Below the pieces are notes generated by a model, which worked only from the letters and a program-made list of their open reading frames with translations, was not told where the DNA came from and did no database searches. Below, piece by piece: positions 45,900 through 57,925 of a stretch of DNA of 64,000 bases (position 1 is its first letter; every line of letters begins with the position of its first letter). This stretch comes from Enoplolaimus lenunculus. Lineage: Eukaryota; Nematoda; Enoplea; Enoplida; Thoracostomopsidae. The stretch spans positions 1-64,000 of the forward strand of contig JASANG010002916.1 of NCBI GenBank assembly GCA_030248215.1, read 5' to 3'. The position numbers and the translations under genes were made by a program.

Positions 45900-48645
45900 A
45901 GCTGAAGTCAAAAAGCTTCAGTATATATCCAACCCCAGCTTCGATAAATCACATCCTTGTGTAAATGCCACAAAATAGTAAAAACAATACAATTAAGCAA
46001 ATGCCAAAACAGATAAAAAAAGAATGGTTAAATTAAAGCGTTTTATAATTATCAGTAAACACCAAACAACATCAAGTATATGGTACACCATGAGATCATT
46101 GACCCTCGGATAAAAGCAGCAAATATAAAGCGAAAATATGTGGAAACAGACAACACAAAGCAATGAATGACAAATTCATAAAGTTAAAGCCAACAAAATG
46201 ACAATCGAGAGTGCAAAAAAACCTGAACGCTAAAATTAAATTAAACTCGTTACCACGAGAAATTGAAATTCAAAACTCCTTCACAGATTTAAGCAGACGG
46301 GCTTAAACCGGTCCTATTTATCGAAAACTTAAACGCCATTTTCTTCATTACCTACCTGCTGGGCGAAAATACGTTCAAAATATTAGCAATGTACGTCAAA
46401 GCCAAACACATCAAACGTGACATGTGTGCACAGGATGCAAAGCGGAACTGGATTATACCGGAATCGGAACAGCAAATTTATATTGGAATTGTAATCGGAA
46501 TTGGAACACATCAAAATTGTAATCGGAATCGGAACACACAGCAAATTTATATCGGAATTGTAATCGGAGTCGGAACTTTTGTGACCGCACGGATAATTTG
46601 TTATTGACAAATATATTGATTTCTGGTGTCTGCAGGCTGGCAACATTTTTCAACAGCGTCGCATGAACAAATTGGCGATCACTTCTGGTTTCTGAAAAGC
46701 TAAACAACAATCAATTACTGATAAGTTAACTCATCGAAAGCAGTTTAATAGATAAATGATACAGAATTTTTATGCAACGTATCACAACAAGTAGAATTAA
46801 AAATAAAAGGTTAAAATTCCGATTCCGATTGATTGTGCAATCGGAATCGGACCTCGTCTTGAATCGCAATTCTAATCGGAATCGGAATTCCGCTTGCGCC
46901 CTGTGTGTGCATCCCCGAACAGAAATTTCTAGATCCACCGCTTAATCGAATTTAATCAAAACTTCAAACAAGGTTATTTAAATGGAACTCCTATGAAGAG
47001 CATACATAAAATAGAACAAACGGCTTATATTAATTAGCTATTGCTTATAAAACCATTATTAATAAACACAACACTCGATTATATAAAAAGAATTATAATA
47101 TAAACACTAAATTAAGCACCAAACACATATAATACACCATGAGATCATTCTTCCGATAGTTGAGTAAAACATCAAAATACACATACTGACATTGACAACA
47201 CCAATAATTATACAATATCGTACACAATTCGAATAATATATTTTTTTCGTACGTTGAAACTTAACCTTCAAAGTTTCTGAAGGGTTCAAGTGAACGCTAA
47301 CCATTAAAATAGTCACGTGTAATATTTTTTCAAATCAACGCATACTAGTCAAATTTTCCCTTCTTGTAAGTAATCGCAACAGTTACAACCAGAAATAGAT
47401 TTCAAAGGATTCCAAAATTGTCGTGTATATAGAATTGATCACATAAACGATAATTCATCGGCTGAACCAACAGAGAACGTCTAACCAAGTAGAGGTAATT
47501 TTAAGCGAGAGCGAATAGCAAAAGCACCTAAATCAAGATCACGAACAGTAAACTTTACATTGCCACAAACATAAATAAAATGTCATATATATGTCGTATG
47601 GTCTGATCTAGACTGCTACTGAAGTTATGGACCAATCATATTTAATTATTTGGACAAACGCAACACCGTTAACCAATCAGCGTTTGTTTTACATAACTGT
47701 TGTTTTGCTACATTTTACAATCGCTATTTGGCCTAGGCCAGTCTGTTATTTGCTCAGAATAGGAGATTGGCCTACGCCAATAGGTAATACTGGAATAAAA
47801 AATAAATCAGGAATGTTAAAAATGTCAAAATACATGAACATAATACCAAACAAGACAACATAAACGTTTAAAGTTATTCTTTTCACAAGCAGGAACGAGC
47901 GTTCTCAGCAATTCGCGGTAAGTGACTGGTTTTTGGTTTGAGTCTTCACTAGTTTGCAAACCGTGACCAAATGACAAATACAATATTTTTTACTTTTTCC
48001 TGCTCCAATGTTCCCAACAAACAGAGATGTATACTTAAGTGAGGCTTAAAATATAAATTGAAATGTTACGGTGGATTTTAGCTTGATTTTAATAGTTAAC
48101 CAGCCACTCGAGTAGATACTTATTCTAATTTTAAAACCACAATCAGCTTCCAAAACCACTCTAAAAACTTTTGCACGAAAAATATTCCTTCAGTACTCTG
48201 ATAAAAGTCCAAAAACAGACCTAAGTAGAAGTCTCGGTCTCGGCTTCTAATCAAGACATCCCCAGAAGTTTAAATAGATTATATTTCAATCCGTTATTCC
48301 GCTAAATTAGTAATTGGTACAATCTTAAGCAGAATTATCCGTCATGTAGGTCACAAAAACTAATACTTAGACAGTTATGGCCAATGTTACTTTGAGAGCC
48401 GTAACAGTAGTATAAGCATATTCCTAAGCCAAAGCATCAACGAAAGCCCAAACAGAAACCTCCAAGAACAATTTTGTGCCCGCTTCGAAAAATCTGAGCC
48501 TAGCTCATAAGTCATATTTTTCTAAAATTGTCTGAACGTGTACTGCCAAAAGTTTCAATATGTATCATATTTCATAATTCTTAATAGCACTCAGTAATTC
48601 CTGCGAAGCCGGATTTGAGTTAAGTTCGTTTTCATTTCATTTTCG
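45900..48645. other. Intergenic DNA, repeats only
   Basis: 46,431-46,902 is a hAT-like element with caggatgcaaagcggaactg and attccgcttgcgccctg ends and many ggaatcgg motifs. A partial ggccaatgttactttgag element starts at 48,379. ORFs of up to 87 codons have no recognised domain. Confidence 0.55.
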
Positions 48646-48810
48646 TTCAGCGAACGCACAACGTTTCAATGCACCGTATGACGTCATAACTCGAACAGAA
48701 ACGGCACCAAAATGTGTAAGCAAACTAATTTTTTGTTGATCTGTCAGCTGGGGAGGCATATGGCGCACGAATAACGTTCGTGGTAGACTTGGACCACTCA
48801 TAATTGCCAT
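48646..48810 (-). pseudogene. RNPC3: RNPC3 exon 1 fragment
   Basis: Starts with the same ATG and MAIMSGPSLPRTLFVRH residues as the real gene. It follows it through LKRCAFAE (55 codons, one visible amino-acid difference, Cys to Tyr in SCGALK), then leaves it at the duplication breakpoint and meets a stop within three codons. It has no splice donor and no further exons, so it is not functional. Confidence 0.92.
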
Positions 48811-48910
48811 ATTAAAATTATATTAATTTTAAAAATAAACTGGACTACAGTCATATATACGCTGCCTAAAAATAGAAACTTGCAGCAGTGTTTTGTTTTA
48901 ATGAGTTACC

Positions 48911-49092
48911 GGCCCATGTAAAGATCAGGGGCGGAGCGTTTTTCTGCGGGACGAGAAAAGAGTAAGCTTAAGCTCTAATTTTTTGCTTGCTTGGCTTAGG
49001 CTTGGGCCTAGGAATATAGTCGTTCTTACGCTTAGGCTTAGGCTAAGGAATACCCTTATAATACTGTTCCGCCGCTGTTCTTTACATTGGCC
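48911..49092. mobile_element. MITE, ggcccatgtaaag family (arm B copy)
   Basis: Counterpart of 15,961-16,143; same position relative to RNPC3 exon 1. Confidence 0.82.
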
Positions 49093-49328
49093 ATGGTACC
49101 TGTGGTCAGTTCTAGGGAAATAACATTGACCTAAGCCTCAGCGCAAGAACAAATCTAAAACCTATAGCTTAAGTATCTGGCCAATGTTGCTGACCGACGA
49201 CAACATTGTGATCCAAAAGTAATGAGATATAAGGCGGTGTATGCATAAACATAAACCTTCGCCCAAGGATAATATATTCCACTCCCATTTCTCGCAGAGG
49301 GATAAATATACCAATATTTATGGTTTTT

Positions 49329-49524
49329 GGCCAATGTTACTTTAAGGGGCGTCCAGGTTACTGGTGGGTCTATAAAAGAGTAGGTTTAGATTCTAGATTA
49401 CACTTTTTTGGTTAGGCTTAGGAACACATTTTTGCAACGCTTAGGCTTAGGAACACATTTTTGGAATGCTTAGGCTAAGGAACACGCATAATTTACTGTT
49501 ACGCCCCTTAAAGTAACATTGGCC
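49329..49524. mobile_element. MITE, ggccaatgttac family (arm B copy)
   Basis: Counterpart of 15,490-15,685. Confidence 0.8.
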
Positions 49525-49548
49525 GGATTTTTCAAGGGGTGCACCGCA

Positions 49549-49892
49549 GGGTACAACCGGAGGTCTGCCTCCGGCTTCGGCAGAAAATCGGCTTCCGGCT
49601 CCGGCACATTAGTGCCGGAGGATCCGGCAATTCGGTAGTAAAATTTTGCATAATTTTGCAAAATTTATCTGTTTAGCGCGTTTAGTTTTACTTTTGTCAC
49701 AATTTTTGGGAATAAATTTCCGAAATGTCGCAGAAAATTAGCGTAAAAGAAAACAACCTAACAACACATGCAAACATTGGTTAAAATTAACTGAGTACCC
49801 ATCATTTTTACTACCTAATTTTGTATCACCTCCGGCTCCAACAAGTTTCATTGACCTCCGGATCCGGTATTTTCACCTCCGTTTGCACCATG
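49549..49892. mobile_element. hAT-like MITE, ccggagg variant (arm B copy)
   Basis: Counterpart of 15,167-15,467; flanked by gtgcacc-type sequence. Arm B keeps an extra ggctccggcacattagtgcc stretch. Confidence 0.78.
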
Positions 49893-50188
49893 TGCACCAC
49901 AGTTCCGAGGGACTGCAACAGAGTAAACTTAACCTTAGACTATTTTTTCGTCAGCTTTAGACTGTAGTTTATTCTTACGCTTAATCGTAGGGATATGCTT
50001 CATTTAACATCAACAGGAGACACCAATTAATAACAGAATCGATGAAATCTTCAAAAGCAAAATACGCATTTTAAAAAAATCGACTCAATAGGGCTCAACA
50101 CAGTTTAAAGCTTTACTGTAACAAAAACACAATATAGAAACAGATACAAACGTAAGAACTGATGCAAGTTCAACAAGATTTGCTAAGT

Positions 50189-50373
50189 GGCCAATGAATA
50201 GAACAAGGCCGTTACAGTAGCATAAAAGCAGGTTTCTAAGCATAAGCGTGAGAATGAGTTTATACAAGCGCAATCCTAAGCCTAAACATGAAATCGTCCT
50301 AAAGCTTAATTAAGCTTACTCTTTTGCCGTCTGGCAGAAAAACGTTCTATCTATGACTTTTAATACATTGACC
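50189..50373. mobile_element. MITE, ggccaatgaatag family
   Basis: ggccaatgaatagaacaagg ... ttttaatacattgacc. Arm A keeps only about 60 bp of it near 12,270-12,330, so the insertion predates the duplication and was then mostly lost in A. Confidence 0.7.
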
Positions 50374-50928
50374 GGCTAGGTCAAGACTTGACTGACGCTT
50401 TGTAACGTTGACTTGATTCAGAGGTGTTAATATACACTTCAATCTACTCAACTAATTAATGGTTTGTGAAGTCTGCGCAAATTTTGAGTTACATGTGCTA
50501 AATTTTGCAATGAGATAGTTGAGGGATGCCAATTTATCAACAATTATGATTCCTAAAGGTAAGTGATTTTCTTTACTTAAATCAGAAGTCTACGTAACTC
50601 ATGTTTCCGCAACCCAGGCAAAGTCCTTCTTTTGATTGAACAAAAATATATGACAATTGGCACATTAACAATGTAACACACAAAGTATTCTTCGAAATTT
50701 GTTAGCTTTAAATGAAAGCAACGTCTGTGAAACATTTTCGCCGCGACGATAAACACACAAATCATCTTTATCCCCCAACCAAAAACGCAGTTAACTATAT
50801 CGAGTTGTGCATATTATGGCACGCTAATAAGGCCGTTTTATTCAAAAATCGCAGCAAAAACCGTATTTCACCACAAAACACGTGTCCAAAGAAAGTCTGA
50901 ACCAAACCAAATCACCTAATGACAAAGA

Positions 50929-53900
50929 TCAATCTTGTTTTTCCTGCTGCCTGTCACCTTCTTGTGCCACCGTTTCACCCCTTCGCCACCTTTTCAAATA
51001 CGCCAACAAACTCAAAGTCGACAAAATAATCGGAACTCCAACTGGTAGAAACAACGGAATATAAATCGCGTACTTCTGATCCTCAGGAAAATACAACAAT
51101 TCTAACAAGCTCGGGTCGAAAAACGCCTTTTCAGAATGTAGCAGCGCCAGCTGCGATGCATTGAGGGCGTCTCTAAGAAGCTGGCCCATCCCATAATTGA
51201 GATCAGCTTCAGTTGAGGACCCCTGATGGCCACTGTCGTCAAGCGCTTGCCCCCTGCCAGCCAAGTCCAACCCAGCGACAACTTGATCCAAGTACTTTGT
51301 CACATCCCAAATTTGCTGGCCAACATTATCATCAATAACAATATTTGTAATTCCATTGAGCAGTTTCATTAACGAATGCAAAGTTGTTGACGCTGTTAGT
51401 GTGTTGCTCACAGTTGCAGCAATTGCAATACGGTCTACTTCCCAGTCCGAAATCGGCGCTTTCGCTTTTGAAATAGTCTAAAAAGCATAGTTACAAGATT
51501 TCGGTGTTTCAATTATATATGCTCCCCTGGTTTACACAGTGTCTCTGTAAGAGGTTTCCAAGCGTTTGTTGGGGTAAAACTTACGGTTCTACAAAAGCTG
51601 ATTCTTCTTTTTGCCCGAAAAACGCAAATGTTACAGCAACCATTGTTTAAAGAATGTCATTCATTGCACATCACATTATTCAAACAAGACCAGTCTCATC
51701 ACAAACGACTTGTTAACAAGCTCACCGATTCAAAATTCATCAAATGCCTCAATCATATTCTACTCAGCACAAATTAAACATAACAAAAATAAAAAGTCCA
51801 GAACAAACGCCCCTCGAAACCCTCATATCTTCTAAGAGAAGCTATATCTTACCAGATCACTTAGCGTCGCTTCATCTACCGTAATATCTAACAACGACCT
51901 GAGCTGAGTTAAAATCATTGCCGCCACTGTCCGAATATCAAGCTCAATAGACCCATTACAAACAGTTTTATGATTGTACACACCGAACGCGCCCCAACGT
52001 TCAATGACAAAAGCATTGCGATGCGGCTGACTAATTAAATTATCTCCATATTGTTTCTGATGATTGTCGCTGTCCACAGAAGATTCCATACTTGGACTGG
52101 GTGTGACATGAAGTGGGTAATACGCCGGGGGAGTTACGTAAATTAGAAAATTGAACAGCGGCTGTTCGCGGATTGTGCCTAAATGTTGTTCGAGAGGATT
52201 TATTAAGTGTGGCAATTGGTGTGACGGAATTGAAAAATAAGACGCGTTCACCGAACTACTTATTTGATTGACTAGTTGTGGCTTGAATGGCAGCGATACA
52301 TAGTACAAATTCTGTAACAAACAAAACAGTACAGTTAAAACTGAAAACATGTTGCGAACTGAACAGCGAATTCATTTCATCGAGATTAAAATTGATATCT
52401 TATATAAATTTTAAAAGTAAAGTTGAACAACACATTTTAAATTTTATAAATCGGCGAAACTGATTATAAGTTGCGATTTTACGATTTGTAACTTGCACTG
52501 ATACGCAATTAGAAAACAGTTCTATTAGCAAAAGCTTCTTAAAATACAATAGTAGAAGTTAAAGCTTTATTCATTTGCAAAAAAACAACCGGATATCCGA
52601 ATAAGGCTCCGGCACAAAATCGTCACTCGGAAACAACTCCGGTATTTTTAGGTACGGTTCCACTCTGTCATTCACATCTTAAAAAATGCAACTAGTACAA
52701 GGTGTCATACTATAAGCATAAATTAATTTACGTGCCAAAATATTATCCCAGGTGCATATACTTACGACTTACCTGAGCTTGGACGTTAAAATTAATAACG
52801 CCTTTGAGTTTTGAAAACACAGGATTGAAATAGTTTTGACGAAGCGGCCACAAATCTAACGTTCCAATACAGTGCTGTGGACTCGGATTGAGAACGTAAA
52901 TGTCAATATTGTATGCTGATGCAGGCGACACCAACCGATCTGCTTTACTAGGTACAGCTAGCTGTGGCTCCTGAATATGAATTTTCAAAAATTACGTAGT
53001 TACAAATCACTTAGACAAAATTTTTTTTGAACATTTAGACAATCAAATTGCAACTGTACTTATTTTACTTATTGCGTAACGTATTTTCCTGGAATTAATA
53101 TGCATACAGTGAGAGAGCCTCAAGAACGCTGCCAAGAATGACAACTTCATTTTTTCAAAACATGTCCAAATAGGCTAATTATTGAACGCCGAATCCAAAA
53201 CGGGTTACAAACTTTTTAACTGTTACTCAGTAGTAACAATGCTATTACGAAAAAAATTTAATCACCAGGCGTGTCTTAATTCAACCGAATAAATTTATAA
53301 CTTATTTACTACTGCCTACTTCGCATTTTTGAAGCTCGAACGTTTTATAGCGTGCGGCAGAAACAGAACCCACTCCAAAGATTGAGCAGACTAGTTGAAA
53401 CCAAGGCGGGACCTTATGCCACAATTCAAAACGCAGTACGTAAAGAAAGACTAGATTCATTGCAAAATAAAAAATTTCAATAACAGTAGATATCCGATAT
53501 CAGTTAGGATTATACTGGACTTCGGAACCTGTCGATTTTTCATCGTATCAGAAGCCTCATACATTTAGTCGCACTATAGTCAAAACATAATTAATGGCCT
53601 CTCCACTCTCCAACACCAACCTGTAACGACCGGAACACTATTTCGCGAACGCTATCAATCCCAACATATCGATCAAATACAAGATTCTTCACCAACAATG
53701 CTAGTTTTTCCGCACTTAAGCCAGACGCTTTGATATAAAAAACCTTTCCAGCTCCTAAATATACTCGTTTCTTAGGATTACTAAGCACTATAGCAGCTTC
53801 AGCGTCCGAAAGGAGCATAATCTTCAATCCACACGACTTGGCCCAATTTTCCGTTAACAACTTGTCAAATTTAAATAAATCTGATCGCGATTTCAAACCA

Positions 53901-54806
53901 GTCAACTGCTGTTTATATTTTGCCAAATCGTTATAACGATTATATGAAACGATGAATTCAACACGACTGTGAACTTTGCGCGACGAACTATTTAATCTGA
54001 AAAACAGTTGAGTCAAAATAAAATACTCTAACAAACAATACATTTTGGAATATTAAAATATCAGAACACGACACCAATGTATCTTAGTCAAAAATGCTAA
54101 TCAGTGTCTTTAATACTTTAACACGTACGTACAACTCACAAAATTCGTCGTTAGTTGATTATGTATTTATATATTTTGTAGCTCATTAAATGAACAATGG
54201 CAACAAGTGACCAATATAAATAAAATAAAAGTCACCGAATCTCTCCAATATGATCATATGAGACCGTTAGTTCCATATTTACAGTTTGAATGATAAGTTA
54301 TACTAAAAATTGTTTTCCTACCATCCTCTAGGCAAACAGATCCACCCATTTCTCACGTCACACTGATTGCACACAACTTCAAAGGTATGCAACGCACTGC
54401 ACACACATTACAATTGCAAATATACTTAATATCTGCAAAATAACACATTGTTGTCCACGTTGAAAACAACAACAACAACAACAACAAAAACTCAATGTAG
54501 TACATTACGCTGATATATCATGTCCACAAATATGCCAAAAGAAATTACGTACTTCAACTGTTTAACAGATTCTTGAGCAAGACCATCAACATCTTGTCCA
54601 CAACATCCACCAATTGCAACGCTAATTGGAATGGTAAGCTGCTTAGCAGCATGATAATCAATCTTGCTCACCGGCAGCGCAACCCGGTATACAGTTGTCG
54701 TGTACCACCATAACGGAACGCCAACAACCCCAATCAAAACAATAAACGCTGCTGAAGCGGCAAGCGACAACTTGCGCTCTTCTGTTTCCAAATCTTTTCG
54801 ACTCAT
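50929..54806 (-). CDS. PIGS: GPI transamidase subunit PIG-S (arm B copy, intact)
   Basis: Subunit of the ER GPI transamidase (with PIG-K, GPAA1, PIG-T, PIG-U), which attaches GPI anchors to proteins. Five exons join in frame: 54,806-54,553; 53,996-53,621; 52,970-52,773; 52,311-51,853; 51,477-50,929 (611 aa; human 555). The N-terminal membrane segment spans about residues 17-35 (AAFIVLIGVVGVPLWWYTT). The luminal domain has YNIDIYVLNPSPQ, LPHLINPLEQHLG and ERWGAFGVYN, matching PIG-S. The C-terminus has [19 protein letters not shown] followed by the second membrane segment ([20 protein letters not shown]) and a short charged tail. All donors are GT and acceptors AG. This is the only copy in the window able to encode PIG-S; the arm A copy is dead. 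Confidence 0.95.
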
Positions 54807-57280
54807 TTTTGTGCACTAATGAAATTTCATTCTATAACATGGAAAAAGTACACGTATCAGGGTTCAAACAGGAACAGCATTTCGCAGAAAGCAGGAACAG
54901 GAATTCACTTTATCGTAGGAACAAGAGCAGGAATTACAAAAGATATTACATCATCAAATTACAGCTAATAGACTACATAAAACGCAAAAGATCTACAAAA
55001 ACACACCCCTGATAGTTTAAAATAAAAATAATCGGTTGACCAAACACAAGTTGGGATATAAGCTGTCTTACAGTAAGTATTCACACGTATACCTTACAAT
55101 TTGCTATAAACCCGCAAATTCCTTTTCCTGCATCTTTAAATACACTAACAAAAAAGTTAATTGAATTTTTGCAGCAATTCTTGCCAGAACACGAATTCAG
55201 GTTGGACCCAGACACCAATATATAGTCTACACATAGTCAAAGGTAGCATCTTTATGTTAACAAACCACTCGTGACGTAATCTCATAACATCACCGCGGCA
55301 ACTTGCTATCAATATGTCATGAAAGCATGTGATAAATCATTGTTCTAGTGCCTACCTTGACTGAGATGACGTTTTATATTCTTGTCTGACAAATTACAAC
55401 TGTCTGAACATAAACCATTATAAAATCTTATACGTAAAAACTTATGCTATATAGCTCAGATTTAACGATTTCTTTAAGTATTCGCACACCCATTTCAGGG
55501 TGCAACCGGAATTCCGGTTCCGGCATTTTTTCACCTTCCGGTTCCGGTAAATTTTTACCGGATTTAAAAATTCCGGTGTTATAATTTGGCCGTTTTTTTA
55601 ACTTTGCTAATTTTTAAGAATCTCTTTTGAAAGCCAATTGTACTCCGAATATAAGCCATTGATGGTGGATTTTACTTTAGTCGATGATGAAAATCTAAAA
55701 TACAACAAATAAAATAAATACCTATGTTCGACTAAGGTTGTTTCACAAATAATAGAGCAAAAAATACGATTAAAATGAAATTTTTGGTGAAATGCATTTT
55801 TCATTTTCCGGTTCCGGTTCCGGTAAAATTTTCAAATTCCGGTTCCGGTAAATTGTAATTCCGGTTGCACCCTGACCCATTTGGCAACCGCTTGCCTGAA
55901 TTTAGGATTTACAATTTGCTAGCAATTTCATTTACAAACATACTTTTTCTTCTTATCAATAACTTTCTTTTTCAACGGCTTGTCGTACTGCTCAGGGTTT
56001 GAAGAATTGTGTTTTATATCTTCCACAGCCTGAAAACAGCCATTCAACACTTCTGCCTGGGCGTACGAGTTGTTGTTTTAATTACATATGTATGTATTCA
56101 GAAATTGCGAAACACTAGGTATTTCTGTCCCGGTTGGATAACATTTTGCTTATTTCGATTTTCGAGGACTTTGACTTTGAGAGAAAAAGGCCGCAATTTG
56201 TGCCAATACGGCTAAAGTAAACCCGAAGCAGTTGCGTTGAAGCATTTTAAAAGTGAGCGACAAAATGATAATTTATTCCCACGGCCGCCACGACAAAACC
56301 ATCTTTCAAACATTATTAAAACAAGTAAACTCCTTAGCAATAAAGAAGAAAATTACTTCAACAGGGACGTAATTGTAGAAAACCCTACCCAACTTTTGTA
56401 TTAAATCCATTAACAAATTTTTATTTTGTGTGTATGCGTAGTTAAGGCGGTCACAAGTATATTCCTTGCTCAAATATACTCACAGTAAACGCCCATGCGG
56501 GACAGAACTTCTTTGACGGAGTAAATTTTCTCTAATTTAAGCAAAATTCAGATTTGTCTAGTTCAAATCTGCCATACAAAAAGGCGATTGGCAAAATGTC
56601 ATTTTATTAAAAAGTGAAGACAATATCCCCTTTGCCGCATTGCCCTTGGCAACATCGAATACCCAAAACGTAAACGACAAAATCAGACGCAGCTGTTCAT
56701 ACTTTAGAAAAGAAGAACATAACGCTCAACACAAAGACCTGAAACGTAGCAACGAAATACAGTCCATAGCTAATAAATAAATCTTCCAAAGTCATTAATT
56801 TGATTTCTCACGTCTTATTTCATTTTACCAAATCTAAAATATGGCTACTCAGCTTCACCTGAAAATATGATTTAAACAATTTAACTCCTAGCTACGTCAT
56901 TAATTTGAAGGATATTCCTTTGAAAGGTTAATAAATAATGGGCAAAAAAGTTTATATAAGCGCTGGTTCTTCTTAAACTTTTGTATTGAAATAACAGCAT
57001 CATAGTCACAATCAGTTACCTAATTTTTGAAACGCTACCAATGAAATCGTTTGCCTTTAATAGTTGATTCCACTATGTGCAGAGCAACTTTTCTCGGACT
57101 TAGCACAATATATGCATTAATGCAAATTTTCTGCACTTCACAACTTCTAACCAAGTAAAAGCTACCCGTTTGCTGTTGCGTAAATTTGCATCGATGCTAC
57201 GCCACTACTACAGCGCTAAAATTTAACATTTTTTTGTAGTATGTGAGGAGGTGTTAACCCTTTCACTCATAGAGTATACT
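54807..57280. other. Arm B upstream flank of PIGS; no gene seen
   Basis: Matches 5792-7935. Contains the hAT-like MITE at 55,496-55,874 and nothing else recognisable. Confidence 0.6.
55496..55874. mobile_element. hAT-like MITE, arm B-specific
   Basis: cagggtgcaaccggaattcc at the left and ggttgcaccctg at the right, flanked by acccattt (55,488-55,495 and 55,875-55,882). Arm A has the single site aaatgggt at 7249-7256. Nearly identical in sequence to the arm A insertion at 11,517-11,885, although at a different place, so the family was active after the duplication. Confidence 0.92.
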
Positions 57281-57408
57281 ATGAGCAACTAAAATACAAT
57301 AATGTACGAGCAATACACACACTGTGAGCAGTGTTTAACATTTATAACATATATGCGCGGTGTAAAATCTTCACAAGACGTGAGAGCCCCCTCGGGCACG
57401 AGCGTCAA

Positions 57409-57478
57409 GCTCCAATAGCTCAGTGGTCTTCGTAAACGCCTCCCACCCGAGAGACTGGGGTTCGAGTGTCCCCTTGAA
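57409..57478 (+). repeat. Degenerate tRNA-like sequence (arm B copy)
   Basis: gctccaatagctcagtgg, cctcccacc, ggggttcgagtg; same defects as 4614-4682. Confidence 0.55.
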
Positions 57479-57499
57479 ATTACATCTCATGTGAAATTT

Positions 57500-57925
57500 C
57501 AAATATTCATGTGAGAAAGGGTGAATAAAAAAATTCTTAATTGTATCTTTAATGAAAAAATTCTTACTGAGTATCTTTAATTAAAAAATTCTTACTGAGT
57601 ATCTTTAAAGTTTACACTGCGAGAAACAATGATATGACGATCACATTTAACACGTTTATAAATTTAAATGTTTCTTATATTAAAAACGTCAAGTTAGAGT
57701 TCGGTTTTGCGCAACATGCGCTCTTATTGCGTGTTTTATATTCAAATATTCATGTGAGAAAGGGTTAATGAAAAAATTCTTACTGAGCATCTTTAAAGTA
57801 TACACTGCGAGAAACAATGATATGACGATCACATTTAACACGTTTATAAATTTAAATGATTCTTATATTAAGGTCAAGTTAAAGTTCGGTTTTGCGCAAC
57901 ATGCGCTCTATTGCTTGTTTATATT
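57500..57925. repeat. Tandem duplication of about 200-240 bp
   Basis: aatattcatgtgagaaaggg, ttcttactgag, cactgcgagaaacaatgata and cggttttgcgcaacatgcgc each occur twice in the same order. The first unit has extra ttcttactgagtatctttaa repeats. Begins right at the outer end of arm B. Confidence 0.85.

Larger units (their letters stand above)
48646..57499 (-). repeat. Inverted repeat arm B
   Basis: Reverse complement of arm A (4590-16,407). It lacks the three arm A insertions and carries one of its own (55,496-55,874). The inner end lies at 48,646 inside the RNPC3 exon 1 fragment; the outer end is at about 57,499, where direct-repeat DNA unrelated to arm A begins. Confidence 0.93.
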
